A DNA stretch of 64,000 bases. It comes from Theodoxus fluviatilis (lineage: Eukaryota; Mollusca; Gastropoda; Cycloneritida; Neritidae). The notes beneath the pieces were generated by a model that saw nothing but the letters and a program-made list of their open reading frames with translations, did not search any database and was not told the DNA's origin. Shown piece by piece: positions 10,201 through 20,263 of this stretch. The DNA is taken from contig JAWQFJ010020122.1 of assembly GCA_034096865.1 (NCBI GenBank), forward strand, positions 20,001 to 84,000. The letters are read 5' to 3'. The position numbers and the translations under genes were made by a program. Positions within the stretch are counted from its first letter, which is position 1. Each line of letters begins with the position of its first letter.

Positions 10201-12266
10201 GGCATGATGGTGTATGATGACAAGGCCTCAAAAAACATACATAGTGACTTGACCTTCCTTCAAGGTCAAGGTCACAGGAGTCATAAATGTGGTCTCAAAA
10301 ACAGTCATTTTTCACATTTTCCCAATTTTCTCCCACGTTATTAAGAATGGCGACCTTAGCTACAAGTGGTATATAGGTCAAAGCAAGCCCTATCTTTTGA
10401 TACCAGTTTGGTTGACCTTGCTTCAAGGTCAAGGTCACAGGAGCTCTTCAAAGTTGGATTGTATACATATTTTGAAGTGACCTTGACCCTGAACTATGGA
10501 AGATAACTGTTTCAAACTTAATAATTATGTGGGGCACATGTTATACTTTCATCATGAGACACATTTGTTCACATATCATCAAGGTCAAGGTCACTTTGAT
10601 CCTTATGAAATGTGACCAAAATGGGGTAGTGAACCACTAAAAGTGACTATATCTCATGGTAGAAAGTGCCAATAAGCACCATTGTGCTTCCTATGTCTTG
10701 AATTAACAGCTTTGTGTTGCATGACCTTGGATGACCTTGACCTTGGGTCAAGGTCACATGTATTTTGGTAGGAAAAATGTGTAAAGCATTTCTTAGTGTA
10801 TGATGTCATTGGTAGGTTTAGTTGTTTGACCTTGACCTTGAAGGTCACCTGAAGTTCAAGGTCATATAAAGGTCAAGGTCAAGCATGTGAGTCGTATGGG
10901 CTTTGCCCTTCTTGTTCATACAATGTTCTTGGGAGGTTAGTGTGCAAAGTCAACTTGGCTGTAGAATCATGACAGTTTAAGTTATCCAAGGCCTATTCTT
11001 TCACTACATGCAATATTCTTTCTTTCATGTTCTTAGCATTCAGTCCCTGTGGAATGATATATGAACAGCTTTGCTTTGTTGATTTTAAAAATAAATATCT
11101 TATAGAAAATTGTTTGGCATGTAGATGAAAGATACAAAAACTTTTAAAATCTGTCCTATTCATGAAACTTTGACAGAGTCAAGATCCCATTGCTGATGGG
11201 ATGGACTGGTATGTCAGTCTTTTATTTGCCATGGTTGCTAATCAACATCAACTGTAAAGAGTGATCAATGTATGCTGAACTGGCAAAGCACAGGGCAAGT
11301 ATGAAAGATGGCCTGGTTCATTCAGTTAAATCATTTGCAAAAAAGTTGAAGTAGTAATAGTGCAAAATGAACATAACAGAAGGATTTTAGTCTGCTGTCA
11401 TCAGAAAAATGTCCACATTTACCAATTACTGCTCCATGACTGGTGTGCTTGTTTCTCCTTTCCAGTCTCCAGTGTTCCTCCTGTTCCTGGACTGCGTGTG
11501 GCAACTGCTGCAGCAGTTTCCTGCCAGCTTCGCCTTCACAGAGACCTATCTGACCCGCCTGTGGGATGCTGCCATTTGCGGTCTCTTCAAGACCTTTGTC
11601 TTCAACAACTACCACCAGCGCCCCTTCAACTGCCAGCTCCTGGTGGCCTGGGAATGGCACCAGCAGTTTTCACAGGAGGACATTCTCCTCTTCAACAACC
11701 CACTGTACCTGCAGAACCCCAAGTTCAACCTGGCCAGCTCTATCAAGGAGGTACGGAGTTCACTGAGGCGGGCCCAACGCCACCAGCACCAGAAGAAATC
11801 ATACGCCCTCAAGCTGACCGAGTACTATGATGCAGAGCACCAACCACTGTTTGCGGACGATGGCCCCAAAGTTCTGAATCCAAGCTCTTTGGTGCCTATG
11901 CTTCGGCTGTACACTCAGTGCTACCTTCGCTGGTGCATGCCTGCACAGATCGTGGGGGGTGGGTCACCATGTGAGTACCTGCAGCACTGCTTGATGGTGG
12001 AGCAGATCATGGGCTTGCAGCACAGACTGACCTCCCTGCAGAGCCAGCTGCAGAACCAGGGCAGCCTTGGGCGCCTCCCTCGGCCAAAGTCGGACCTCAT
12101 CTTCAGCTTTGATGGGGTGACCTCCCAGACTCAGCTCACCGAGAGCCAGGTGACTTCTTCCTACCCCTTCACCCCTGGACCCGACTCCACCACACCAAGG
12201 CCCTCACTCCTCACCTACTTTGAGTACAGCGAGATCAACTTTGACTACACCGATGCGGAGGATTGA
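1116..12266 (+). CDS. MTMR10-like: Myotubularin-related protein 10/12-like pseudophosphatase (3' five exons)
   Basis: Five exons join in frame: 1116-1204, 3807-3934, 7641-7790, 9679-9851 and 11466-12266. All have AG acceptors and the internal ones have GT donors. Together they give 1341 nt, or 446 codons plus TGA. The product matches the myotubularin phosphatase-like domain of the MTMR10/11/12 branch. Diagnostic stretches are HCRTQQGFEKL, followed by an EW...GHPF block, and SPVFLLFLDCVWQLL, followed by the MTMR12-type C-terminal region. Active family members carry a CX5R loop (CSDGWDR). Here the equivalent stretch across exons 3 and 4 reads VIIREETSHDL with no cysteine, so the protein should not dephosphorylate phosphoinositides. 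MTMR10/12 relatives act as adaptors for active myotubularins. The N-terminus (PH-GRAM region) lies left of the window. Orthology to MTMR10 versus MTMR12 is not settled here. Confidence 0.9.
1290..3357 (+). mobile_element. 5'-truncated CR1/L2-like LINE
   Basis: A non-LTR retrotransposon fragment sits in the MTMR-like intron. Reverse transcriptase homology starts around 1319 (SAYRSGHSTETAL) and continues through the ORF at 1467-2537. A non-coding tail follows. It ends in a conserved GTAAAGCGCTTTGAGC...GCGCTGTATAAATAA motif and an (ATT)n tract at 3338-3357. The long 5' truncation and short 3' microsatellite tail are typical of CR1/L2-group LINEs. The superfamily call rests on general resemblance, not on a search. 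Confidence 0.85.
1467..2537 (+). pseudogene. LINE reverse transcriptase (C-terminal two thirds)
   Basis: The 356-aa open frame carries reverse transcriptase landmarks: a VPQGSVLGPVLF block and the YADDTQ catalytic box. A thumb-like C-terminal region with LDYCNALLYG and VWNSLPVSLR follows. The upstream part of the domain is in another frame. At about 1420-1430 the usual D-x-S-A-A-F-D-T-I-D-H motif is broken by a small deletion and runs into TGA, so the RT is not intact. The residue before VPQGS is Trp instead of the usual Gly. It is a dead fragment inside a host intron. Confidence 0.9.
3807..3934 (+). CDS. MTMR10-like: MTMR10/12-like, second exon in window
   Basis: A 128-bp exon coding MVEAVKEAGDIAEPKRVDLG..., which ends SYTKLKDICMT. 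The acceptor is TTTGTATGTTCAG and the donor is ACAG|GTGCCG. Phase matches on both sides: two bases from the previous exon complete Lys, and the last G joins AC of the next exon to make Asp. SYxKLxxxCM is a feature of the MTMR10/12 phosphatase-like domain. Confidence 0.88.
3935..4441. other. Intron with C-rich tract
   Basis: Intron sequence up to the hAT insertion. It includes a strand-biased C-rich stretch at about 4277-4372 made of CCCCA and CCCCC runs. No exon or other element is seen. Confidence 0.7.
4442..7015 (+). mobile_element. hAT-superfamily DNA transposon, nearly complete
   Basis: The 2574-bp element has perfect 15-bp terminal inverted repeats (CAGGGCTGCCTACCC at 4442-4456 and its complement at 7001-7015). 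A 6-bp direct repeat, AAATCT, sits immediately outside both ends. It carries one transposase gene, 4802-6824, in the same direction as the host MTMR-like gene. hAT elements usually make 8-bp duplications. Here only 6 bp match, as also in three other elements of this window. Confidence 0.92.
4802..6824 (+). pseudogene. hAT transposase, one frameshift
   Basis: Reading starts best at the ATG at 4802 (MASKRKPSDC). A C-x2-C...H-x-n-H zinc finger of BED type follows at about residues 50-75 (CTTCDKQ...DIKRHVEGPMH). Next come the hAT core with FTISTDGSNDKGG and LGCDNANVMVG, a CVCHLIHIAAEKG block, and the C-terminal dimerisation region (PHSSAHCERIFSVVRKNKT). The first frame runs to 6046. The rest is read in the next frame from about 5990-6010, so a single-base indel near 6000 breaks an otherwise intact gene of roughly 670 codons. 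The mutation looks recent because no other stop is present. Confidence 0.9.
7016..7640. other. Intron sequence, nothing recognised
   Basis: Remainder of the MTMR-like intron after the hAT insertion. It ends in a T-rich tract and the CTGTGTTGCAG acceptor. I see no exon or repeat. Confidence 0.6.
7641..7790 (+). CDS. MTMR10-like: MTMR10/12-like, third exon in window
   Basis: A 150-bp exon coding DSEKQFSHQDVTFYKDLEG..., which ends SYMARERSTVIIR. The acceptor is TGCTGTGTTGCAG and the donor is CAGAG|GTACAC. Its end corresponds to the strand that leads into the P-loop in active myotubularins. Confidence 0.9.
8481..9136 (-). mobile_element. 5'-truncated retroelement fragment nested in the repeat
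   Basis: Alignment with copy 2 defines this insertion exactly. It is flanked by the 8-bp direct repeat TCTTGAAT (8473-8480 and 9129-9136). The insert reads on the minus strand with a coding 5' part and a non-coding 3' tail without poly(A). The size and target duplication fit target-primed integration of a truncated retroelement. The family was not identified. Confidence 0.75.
8703..9128 (-). pseudogene. C-terminal module of a retroelement-type ORF
   Basis: The minus-strand frame encodes GRRPDGMTVFPF...LVWDATCSDSFAP, then RRKYASISERYHFVPFAVETTG and FLFQRISLSIVRGNAFAI, with a stop at 8703. The PD-x(13)-D spacing in RPDG...WDAT is compatible with a PD-(D/E)XK nuclease-like fold such as the endonucleases of R2/CRE LINEs. 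I have seen similar conserved tails in unnamed invertebrate retroelement ORFs. The start is missing because the element is truncated. The reading frame upstream of 9128 lies in the host repeat and is not part of the gene. Confidence 0.55.
9679..9851 (+). CDS. MTMR10-like: MTMR10/12-like, fourth exon in window
   Basis: A 173-bp exon coding EETSHDLCPLVSCLVQLCLD, then the HCRTQQGFEKL and EWVALGHPFQKR blocks. The acceptor is CGTCTTTGCAG and the donor is ATCAG|GTAATC. The HCRT..GF..L...EW...GH block is the best-conserved signature of the family. The missing P-loop cysteine is at the start of this exon. Confidence 0.93.
10051..10916. repeat. AGGTCA-rich dispersed repeat, copy 2 (unbroken)
   Basis: An 866-bp copy in the next MTMR-like intron, in the same orientation as copy 1. 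It starts TTTTTGACTCACATGCGAAG, has a (GGGC)n stretch near 10108-10135, and ends ...GTATGGGCTTTGCCCTTCTTGTT. It holds over a dozen AGGTCA or TGACCT motifs. Several read TCAAGGTCA, the extended half-site bound by NR5A/ERR-type nuclear receptors. Confidence 0.9.
10917..11465. other. Intron sequence, nothing recognised
   Basis: AT-rich end of the last MTMR-like intron, closing with TTTCTCCTTTCCAG. No repeat or exon was recognised. Confidence 0.6.
11466..12266 (+). CDS. MTMR10-like: MTMR10/12-like, terminal coding exon
   Basis: An 801-bp exon that starts SPVFLLFLDCVWQLLQQFPA and ends at TGA 12264-12266. It covers the last helices of the phosphatase-like domain (FTETYLTRLWD) and the C-terminal tail typical of MTMR10/12 (myotubularin-associated region), including LYTQCYLRWCMPAQI. 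Hydrophilic Gln-rich helices (MGLQHRLTSLQSQLQNQG) follow, and the end is acidic (YSEINFDYTDAED). The reading frame is continuous with the previous exon. Confidence 0.93.
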   Translation, partial: SPVFLLFLDCVWQLLQQFPASFAFTETYLTRLWDAAICGLFKTFVFNNYHQRPFNCQLLVAWEWHQQFSQEDILLFNNPLYLQNPKFNLASSIKEVRSSLRRAQRHQHQKKSYALKLTEYYDAEHQPLFADDGPKVLNPSSLVPMLRLYTQCYLRWCMPAQIVGGGSPCEYLQHCLMVEQIMGLQHRLTSLQSQLQNQGSLGRLPRPKSDLIFSFDGVTSQTQLTESQVTSSYPFTPGPDSTTPRPSLLTYFEYSEINFDYTDAED

Positions 12267-14929
12267 GCTTCCGAATTGACGGCTTGAGGCTGGGGTTGGT
12301 GTGGCTTGAAGTTCTGACAAAGAGGTGTGGTCATGAAAAGACCCTCTTGGAGGAGGGAAAGGGATGAAGGGGAAGTGTGTCATTTCTTTGGGGGCATTTT
12401 GGACATTAACCAGAAGTGTTTATCAGCTTGCTTGTTACAGGTGGGTGAGGAACAAAATTTCTGGTGCCTGAAAGTGAACATTACTCGGTTTGAGACAATC
12501 TTTAGAGAGAGAAACAATCTTAGTGCTATGTGTGTGTGTGTGGACTCATGGATCAGCTGAGAACTTTGTTGAGATTTCAGTCCTGCGCTCTCCTTTTGCA
12601 GCATCTTGTGTTGGCCTTTGTTGACCTCTCCAAGTTTTTTTTTCTCTTTACATCAGAGACATATCAAGAACACTGCAAGTTGGCGAGGGCAGACATTTGA
12701 TGTTATTCTTTGGATCAGATGATGTGAGGCAGAGGCCAGCTTATGGCAGGAGGAGGAATGACAAACCTCCTGTCTTGGAGAAGTCTTTGAGGATATGGCA
12801 GCAGTTGTCTCTCATGCATACGCCCAACTTTAGCCCAGTAGAAGCATGAGGAAATTTGTATTTACAGCTTCATCTTTTGTATTTTAGCACTATGTAGCAA
12901 TATCATGCACCTCATCTCCCATTTGGACAGTAAAAAATCATGACTACCTCCTAATTTTTTCAGTGAATTTTGCTTGGTTCCGATGCAGACACATGAAAAG
13001 AAAAAAAGATGTGCACATTTTGAGGGAAGATTGGTGTGACAAACTTGAGAAGTTCATTGATGCTTTGCCTGTGGTTCACACAACACTTGGGTGCAATATA
13101 GTGCAATTGCAGATGGTACGGGGAGCTGAGCAGGAGTGACAGTGTGCATTATTAGGTCAGCGATTTCTGTGGGGATCGTTGTGCCAAGCTATGGAGAAAT
13201 GCAGGAGGAATTAATGGTTTTCAACCATGGGAAGTAGTGTGGGACAGAGTGACATTGTAATGACAGAAATCTGATGTTACTTCACTGATTTACTTTATTT
13301 CAGTGCAACTCTTTAATGCATTTTGCCCATGGATTAAGATGTAGTTTGAATCTAAATTGACTTAAGATCCCAGTGCATGAGATTTCTGTGTTGATGCTGA
13401 TATAATAATGGGTGTCAGACCGTAGTGTGAGAAATGTGATGGTCAGTTTGAGCAATTATCAGTGATGATACTTGCATCTTGTATTCCAATCCCGTCAAAC
13501 CACATCTCTAAGCCTCTTTTTAGATCATCTCAAAGTGAGCAGGAAATGCAGGTATTTGGACCACAGGGTTATTTTACGACCCCAACTCATGCTTCTGTCC
13601 CTCACACATGTGAACATGGCTCAGACTTTGAAATAAGCCTGGAAACCATAACCAGATTTTATGAAGTTGATTTGTAAACCACAAAATCTGGACCAAAGGA
13701 TGACTCTAGTACCCCAAGTACTTTACCAGTAACACTCCTGTCCTTCAAAAAAGAACATGGCTCAAACTTTGAAACAAGCCTGGAAATCATAACCACATTT
13801 CATGAAGTTGATGTGTAAACCACAATATGTTACCTCATGCCAGTGTGTAGAGGGGAAATTTTTTATGTCAGCATCTAATGTACTTATTGCAATATTTTCA
13901 TGGAGTAACAAAGTTTTTGTTCATTAATATGCTTTTCTCCTCTCTCTCCTCTTTTTTCTCCTATTTGTCTTTAATCTAGATGGTTCAAAATAGAGTTTTG
14001 TTGCTGAATTAGATATGGAGTAAGGATAATGTCAGTCCGTGCATGAACACCAGGGGTCTTATTTTTGCAATTAGTTTGTCCTCTCAGACTGAAGCAGTGT
14101 GGTGTAGTGTACAAGCATCAGTAGAATGTAACTCCCAAAGGTGAAAGAGGTGGAGGTGGTAAAGGCAGCTGAAAAGTTGAGAAGAGAAGCCCATGTACAG
14201 AAAGGTTTTCACCTTTTGACCTTCACATTTGCATAGAGCTGCTGTGGCTTGGTGTGCTCAGTAGCTGATTTGAGTAGCAAAACCAGATGTAGATTGAGTA
14301 TTGTAGAAAGACTGCACTCTAAGCTTTGACCTGCAGTAGAACAGATGAGTAAAGAACCAGAATGATAGAGTGGCAAGGTATTAGCAGTGGATCACACAGC
14401 TTTGGCCATGCTTATTTCCTCATCCTTCACCTGTTGGCTGCTCTGAGCTTCAAAGCTGATGTGGTTGTGTCAACACTAAACAGAGCATGCAGTATGCTGG
14501 CCCTAGAGGAGATGTTGCCTGTCTGCACTGCCTGGCTGATGCGGCTTCATCACATCACCACATGTGGCTCACTGGCTTTGGACCAGACAGCAATGCTGTC
14601 TCTATCTGCACTGCTTGGGTGATGTGGCACAAACACTGCAAAACTTGGCATACTGCAGACTGGTGTCGGAACAGAGAGCACTAGCTTATATAAATGTTTG
14701 TTGCACTGCAAGGCTGGTGTAGCACATACACAATCTCCACAGATCAATGCATGAAGAGGCTGACTTGGATTGGAAAGCACTATCATGCAAACATAGATCT
14801 GTCATAGTGATATATCAACCCCAGGTGATGCAAGGGTGATTTACATAAGACCCAACTGATTCAGCAATAGCAGTGATAGTAAGTAGTGGTCTCTGTACAC
14901 TGAGGCCTCCATCTCATCTGGGCACATCA
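12267..14929. other. MTMR-like 3' UTR and downstream sequence
   Basis: No ORF with family resemblance is seen on either strand. It presumably starts with the 3' UTR. I see no convincing AATAAA near the stop. Short imperfect duplications occur around 13590-13830 (TTTGAAATAAGCCTGGAAACCATAACC-like blocks). Confidence 0.55.
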
Positions 14930-14934
14930 AGTCA

Positions 14935-16355
14935 AGGGCAGACTTGTACACTGATGGTACTCCAATGTGGACAGCTGTAGCCAGTGTACAGAGGAATCGC
15001 CCTTAGTTGACTTCTTAGTACAGTGACACCACATCAATGTAGACAGCCGCAGCTTGTGTACAGAAGTATCACCAGTAGTTGACTGATTTGTACAGTGATG
15101 ATACACCAATGTCCAGAGGGATCACCAGTAGTTGACTGATTTGTATAGTGATGGTACATCAATGTAGACAGCCGCAGCTTGTGTACAGAAGTATCACCAG
15201 TAGTTGACTGATTTGTATAGTGATGATACACCAATGTAGACAGCTGTAGCCAATGTCCAGAGGGATCACCAGTAGTTGACTAATTTGTACAGTGATGGTA
15301 CATCAATGTAGACAGCTGTAGCCAATGTCCAGAGGGATCACCAGTAGTTGACTAATTTGTACAGTGATGGTACATCAATGTAGGCAGCTGTAGCCAATGT
15401 CCAGAGGGATCACCAGTAGTTGACTAATTTGTACAGTGATGATACACCAATGTAGGCAGCTGTAGCCAATGTCCAGAGGGATCACCAGTAGTTGACTGAT
15501 TTGTACAGTGATGATACACCAATGTAGGCAGCTGTAGCCAATGTCCAGAGGGATCACCAGTAGTTGACTAATTTGTACAGTGATGGTACATCAATGTAGG
15601 CAGCTGTAGCCAATGTCCAGAGGGATCACCAGTAGTTGACTAATTTGTACAGTGATGGTACATCAATGTAGACAGCTGTAGCCAATGTCCAGAGGGATCA
15701 CCAGTAGTTGACTAATTTGTACAGTGATGGTACACCAATGTAGAGGGCTGTAGCCAATGTCCAGAGGGATCACCAGTAGTTGACTAATTTGTACAGTGAT
15801 GATACACCAATGTAGGCAGCTGTAGCCAATGTCCAGAGGGATCACCAGTAGTTGACTAATTTGTACAGTGATGGTACATCAATGTAGACAGCTGTAGCCA
15901 ATGTCCAGAGGGATCACCAGTAGTTGACTAATTTGTACAGTGATGGTACACCAATGTAGGCAGCTGTAGCCAATGTCCAGAGGGATCACCAGTAGTTGAC
16001 TAATTTGTACAGTGATGGTACATCAATGTAGACAGCTGTAGCCAATGTCCAGAGGGATCACCAGTAGTTGACTAATTTGTACAATGATGGTACACCAATG
16101 TAGAGGGATCACCAGTAGTTGACTGATTTGTACAGTGATGGTACACCAATGTAGGCAGCTGTAGCCAATGTCCAGAGGGATCACCAGTAGTTGACTAATT
16201 TGTACAATGATGGTACACCAATGTAGAGGGATCACCAGTAGTTGACTAATTTGTACAGTGATGGTACACCAATGTAGAGGGATCACCAGTAGTGACTTAT
16301 TTAGCAGAGTGATGAAACACCAGTGCACACAGCTGTAGCCAGTGTACAGAGGTAT
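14935..16355. repeat. 72-bp satellite array
   Basis: About 20 tandem copies of a 72-bp unit (GTAGTTGACTAATTTGTACA...AGAGGGATCACCA). Some units are shortened to about 47 bp, and the outer copies are more diverged. Because 72 is a multiple of 3, the minus strand shows a repeated 24-residue open frame (LVIPLDIGYSCLHW...). The truncated units shift the frame and there is no start or stop context, so I treat it as non-coding. Confidence 0.95.
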
Positions 16356-19300
16356 CACCAGTAGTTGCCTTCTGCAAGGCAGAGAGACTGTACTGGGGTT
16401 GCGGTTCAAGTTCATTGTCAAAAGCATGTGTGCACATCATTTCAAGATTTCAGAGAATTATATGGTTGACCTCTTGGATGAAGAGTGCACATACAAATGA
16501 AGGGGTGCGTTGGTTCATTTGTTTTCAGGCACATTTTGAAAGAACCTGTAAAAGAGAGATATCTACCTTTTTTAAAAATGACCCATTCTAATTGTTATGC
16601 TTATCTGTGACGTGGACCAGGTGGAGTTTTTGCCAGTTTTTCCAGACACGCTCCACAGTCCTGATGGATTTTGGCTCCAAACACCGTCTTTGTGATATTA
16701 CTTAGGTGTGCTTTTATGCTGTTGCAAAGAGATATTTTTGTTTTTCTTGGGGAAAAGTGATGTGGTGGAGGAGTTCTCCATTTTGGGGTGTGATGCGTGG
16801 AAATTTGTTTACATGAGACCCAGTTGTTTGAAACTTGATTTAGAAATAAGAAACTTATTTGCTATGTGTAATGTGCAAAATAGTTGCCGTGGCTGAAGAT
16901 AAGCATGAGTGCACAAAATATGATGATATCCTTTTGGGGAAAAATCCACTATTTTGTATGATCGATGGTCAGATGGTATCAAGATAAGTGTGTTTAGAAA
17001 CTACTCTTGTCAAGTTTGCGAATTTTGAAGTAGTGCAGTAGTCTTTAAGTATTTATTTTAGAGTACAAATCAGAACTGTGCTGTAGAAGAAGAGGAAGAA
17101 CAATCTGGAGAACAGAGCTAGCTTATGTCGTCTCCACAGGGCTCCGACAGATTTCTCATGCAGTAGCCAACTGTTAATACATATTACCAGAATATCATTG
17201 TACTGTGTCAACCAAAGCCTTTCTTTAAAACTTTGTTGGCTTACTGTCCCAAATGGAATAGCAATCTTGAAAGTGTGAAAACTGTTATAACCTTTTCTTA
17301 CACCAATAGTTTATGGGAAATGTTAATGCCATTAATGTATGGCAGTCTCCCGAGTAGAGTGAGTGACGTGTGGTGTATGTTGCTGTGTGAAGCTGTAACC
17401 TGGTGATTTGTTCCCGATTCCTATTCGCGTCTTGCTGTCTGATGTGGAGAACACTGCACAGATAACCCAGATATCACTGTCATATGTATCTGTGCTAATG
17501 ACCACTATATGCTTGTGATAAAACAATAGTATTAATTAATCATGTTTAATTACATGTAGTCCTATATTTTTTATGATTCAGCACAAAAAAGTGGTTTTTC
17601 TGCTGTTGCTGTGATTCATATGAAAATGACTGCTTCAACCACTTAAATGTTATAATTATATACTTGAAACATGCACAAATGACAGTTCTTTTTGAAAAAG
17701 CAAAAAACTTTGGGTTTAGCCTCTTGAGTTAAGTAAATTGGTTTGCATTTGTAATACATAGCATTTTTATCATTGTTTTGATCCTACATAAACTCCTCAA
17801 ATGCCTGCTTCATATCATATTTAAAGTACAGAAGTGTGTTTTGTTGGAAGGGAATCAGTAGTAATTTCATCATCTTCTTTTTCTAAGGGCTGTGCACTTG
17901 GGGCAGACACGTCTTGGTGAAAATCCCACACCCTCTCGGGTCACTCCAGTTAGCATTCCAGGCAAATTTGAGTTGGTGAAAGTTAGCTTTAGAAGCTGCA
18001 CCTCGTTTTGAAAATGCCATTGTGGAGAGAAGCCACCACAGCTTCGAGAGATGTGGTTCTTGGAACACCGGTCTAAACTCTCAAGCTGAAAATCTTCTCC
18101 TCTACTCTTGCTGGTGCTTGCCCAAGAGACGTGGTACAACTTACTAGGAGTGACCATGCTGTGCCAATTATGTGCTTGAAATGGTGCCGAATCCATCAGA
18201 AAAGGGGAATTTTCTTCTGTCCCCACTGAAGATGTGTGTTCCCTTGTTTGAAGAGCATAAATATTGATACAGACTGTGCCCCACACAAATGCAGTGCATG
18301 GAAAATGGTAACGTTCCACGATTGTCAGAAGTGCACATATCCTCATTATGTCTTGAGTCTTGTTCGAATTGGTTGCACTCTTCACAGTAAAGTTGCCATC
18401 TTATTATGTTGAACATTCCAATAAACTTCCTTTCCATCCTTATAACTGCTTCATTTTGTCCTTATCTTTAGGAATTGCACTACAAGTTTAAGTATGAATA
18501 TGTCCTTGTTTTATTTTATGCATGGAAACTGTCCCAGAAAAATTACAGAAAATGCCTCTGGGCACATCTTTCTCTGAGGAAACAAAGCGCTATTTACTGA
18601 TATGACAGATCTCTTACTTCGTTTGAAAATGTATGTGTGACCAATTTGCTTGCAAAAGTGAGCCACAGAACAAACGGTGTAGTTCCAGGTGAATGCCTTT
18701 GTAGCCTTTCCCTTGCTTGCATCACAACAGAAACAAAGTTATTTTTATTTTTAAAAATAGGAATATGGTGGAGGAAGAATTGTCTGATGCTTAAATCTCT
18801 TCCATTCATCCCCTATCAAGCTGTTCTTTATGGAACGATGTAAAATCTGTATTGTTTGTGTGTTAGTTAATTTCACAGAAAATTGCTAGGTCTGTAGATA
18901 GAGGGTAGGTGCATGCCAATGATTAAAAACTAGTTCAACAAGGGATTTCTTTCACCAGCAACCTGTACATCTGGCAAGGAAATGGGAAAAATCAGAATGG
19001 AAGAGAGTGCAGATGTACCTTCTAAGTTTGCTGTGGGGACTTTCACTGGTCACCACAAGAGCAGTGTGAGGCAAACAGTAGTGGAAATGGGCTGCAGTTT
19101 TGTGAGGTACTCCATAGTGGCATTTCTCACTCATGGGGTCATGCCAGAAATGATGGGGCAGGTTGTCCAGAGGCTGCAAAGCTCAGCCACCAGATTCCTC
19201 CTCAGTGTGGTGGACAAGGCACTAGATGGGGAAGCTCAGAGGAGTTCCTGTTCCTGCCATTGAGCCACAGGGGACATTGAGAGGGGGGAAGGGGGGGGGG

Positions 19301-19861
19301 GGGGGGGAACTGCAGCCCAGACCAGGTAAAGTCAAGCAAGCAGCTTGTACAACATGAGGGAGAAGTTGGCAACAGCCATCACTGGAAAGCACTTGGTGCT
19401 GCTGGGGTCCCATGGTGGAGCTACTAGTAAAGGCCCCAAATGCGAAACCAAAGGTTCCAGCTGACTGAGGGGAGGTATGGTGTCTAGCAGCTACTGCCTT
19501 ATGGAGAACTCACAAGAGCAGTGCGTGGCAAGTAGAAGTGGATCAAACCCCAGGTTCTCACTCAGCAATTCAGAGCACAAACCACTGGACCTAAGCAGAT
19601 GCTGGCCAAAGCCCAAGGTTTATTTATTTACTCTTCACACCATGTTCGTCCACGTCTGTGTTCATACTTGTAATCATCATTCTCATGCCTTTCTTGCATG
19701 ATCAAGCCACCTACCAAGTTTCTTCATCTCAAAAGGGTGCAATTTCAGGCTATCTGTGATCTGTTTGCAATTTGCATTTGGCTGCATGGAGCACTGCAAT
19801 GCAGAAATTTACCCATTCTATGTCAATCAGAATACAACAAAATGTGGGGAGAAAGAGATCT
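16356..19861. other. Intergenic or 3' UTR sequence without recognised genes
   Basis: Mostly AT-rich single-copy-looking DNA. Only short unsupported open frames are present. An AATAAA occurs at 18420-18425 on the plus strand. A run of 17 G lies at 19291-19307. I recognise no exon or element. Confidence 0.55.
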
Positions 19862-20028
19862 GGGCCCGTATGCACGTTGGTCCGTTTAGTGGACTAATCG
19901 CGTTTATCCCCTATACGGGCGGATAGGCGGGAACAATCGGTATGCACGTCAATCTGGTTAGCCTATCCTATACGGATTTTCGCGTATAAAGTTATCGCAC
20001 CTCCGAGGGCCTAAACGCGTGTAAATAT

Positions 20029-20263
20029 ATGGCGACCGTTTTGTTTTTCCGAGCACGGCAGCGGCGTCTTCTGCGAAGAAACAGGATTTTCCGGGACCGA
20101 ACTAATCCCTTCGACACCTACGATGACCAAGAAGTATTTCGTAAGTTTAGATTTCGTCGGCCAGACATTCTGGAACTGACACCAAAGATTATAGGTACCT
20201 ATAATCTTTGCTGACACCGCGAACTCAATCGATTTTCATTACGCGAAGCGGGGTCAGAATTTA
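20029..20263 (+). pseudogene. HARBI1-like transposase N-terminal fragment
   Basis: ATG at 20029, followed by MATVLFFRARQRRLLRRNRI and DTYDDQEVFRKFRF, ending in ILELT. This is the Arg-rich start plus the D-x-x-D-x-E-x...-F-R-F-x-x-x-x-I-x-x-L pattern of PIF/Harbinger transposases. A tiny palindromic insertion at 20183-20210 breaks the frame right after LELTP. The gene sequence resumes after it (about 20211-20263) and then decays. A second, inverted copy of the same start is at about 22290-22357 on the minus strand. Confidence 0.75.
20176..20217. repeat. 28-bp perfect palindrome flanked by CTGACAC
   Basis: Positions 20183-20210 form a perfect inverted repeat centred on GGTACC. It is bordered on both sides by the 7-bp direct repeat CTGACAC. 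Removing the palindrome plus one CTGACAC restores the transposase reading frame context (ELTPRTQS). This looks like a minimal insertion made of two short terminal repeats, with a target duplication. Confidence 0.8.

Noticed and set aside
14927..16427. Repeated 24-residue peptide on the minus strand of the 72-bp satellite
   Set aside because: Short units shift the frame, and there is no start context or flanking exon. Best explained as satellite DNA.
17870..18437. ORFs of 171 and 89 aa on the minus strand
   Set aside because: No family resemblance, no splice or promoter support, overlapping frames equally open. Chance frames in AT-rich DNA.
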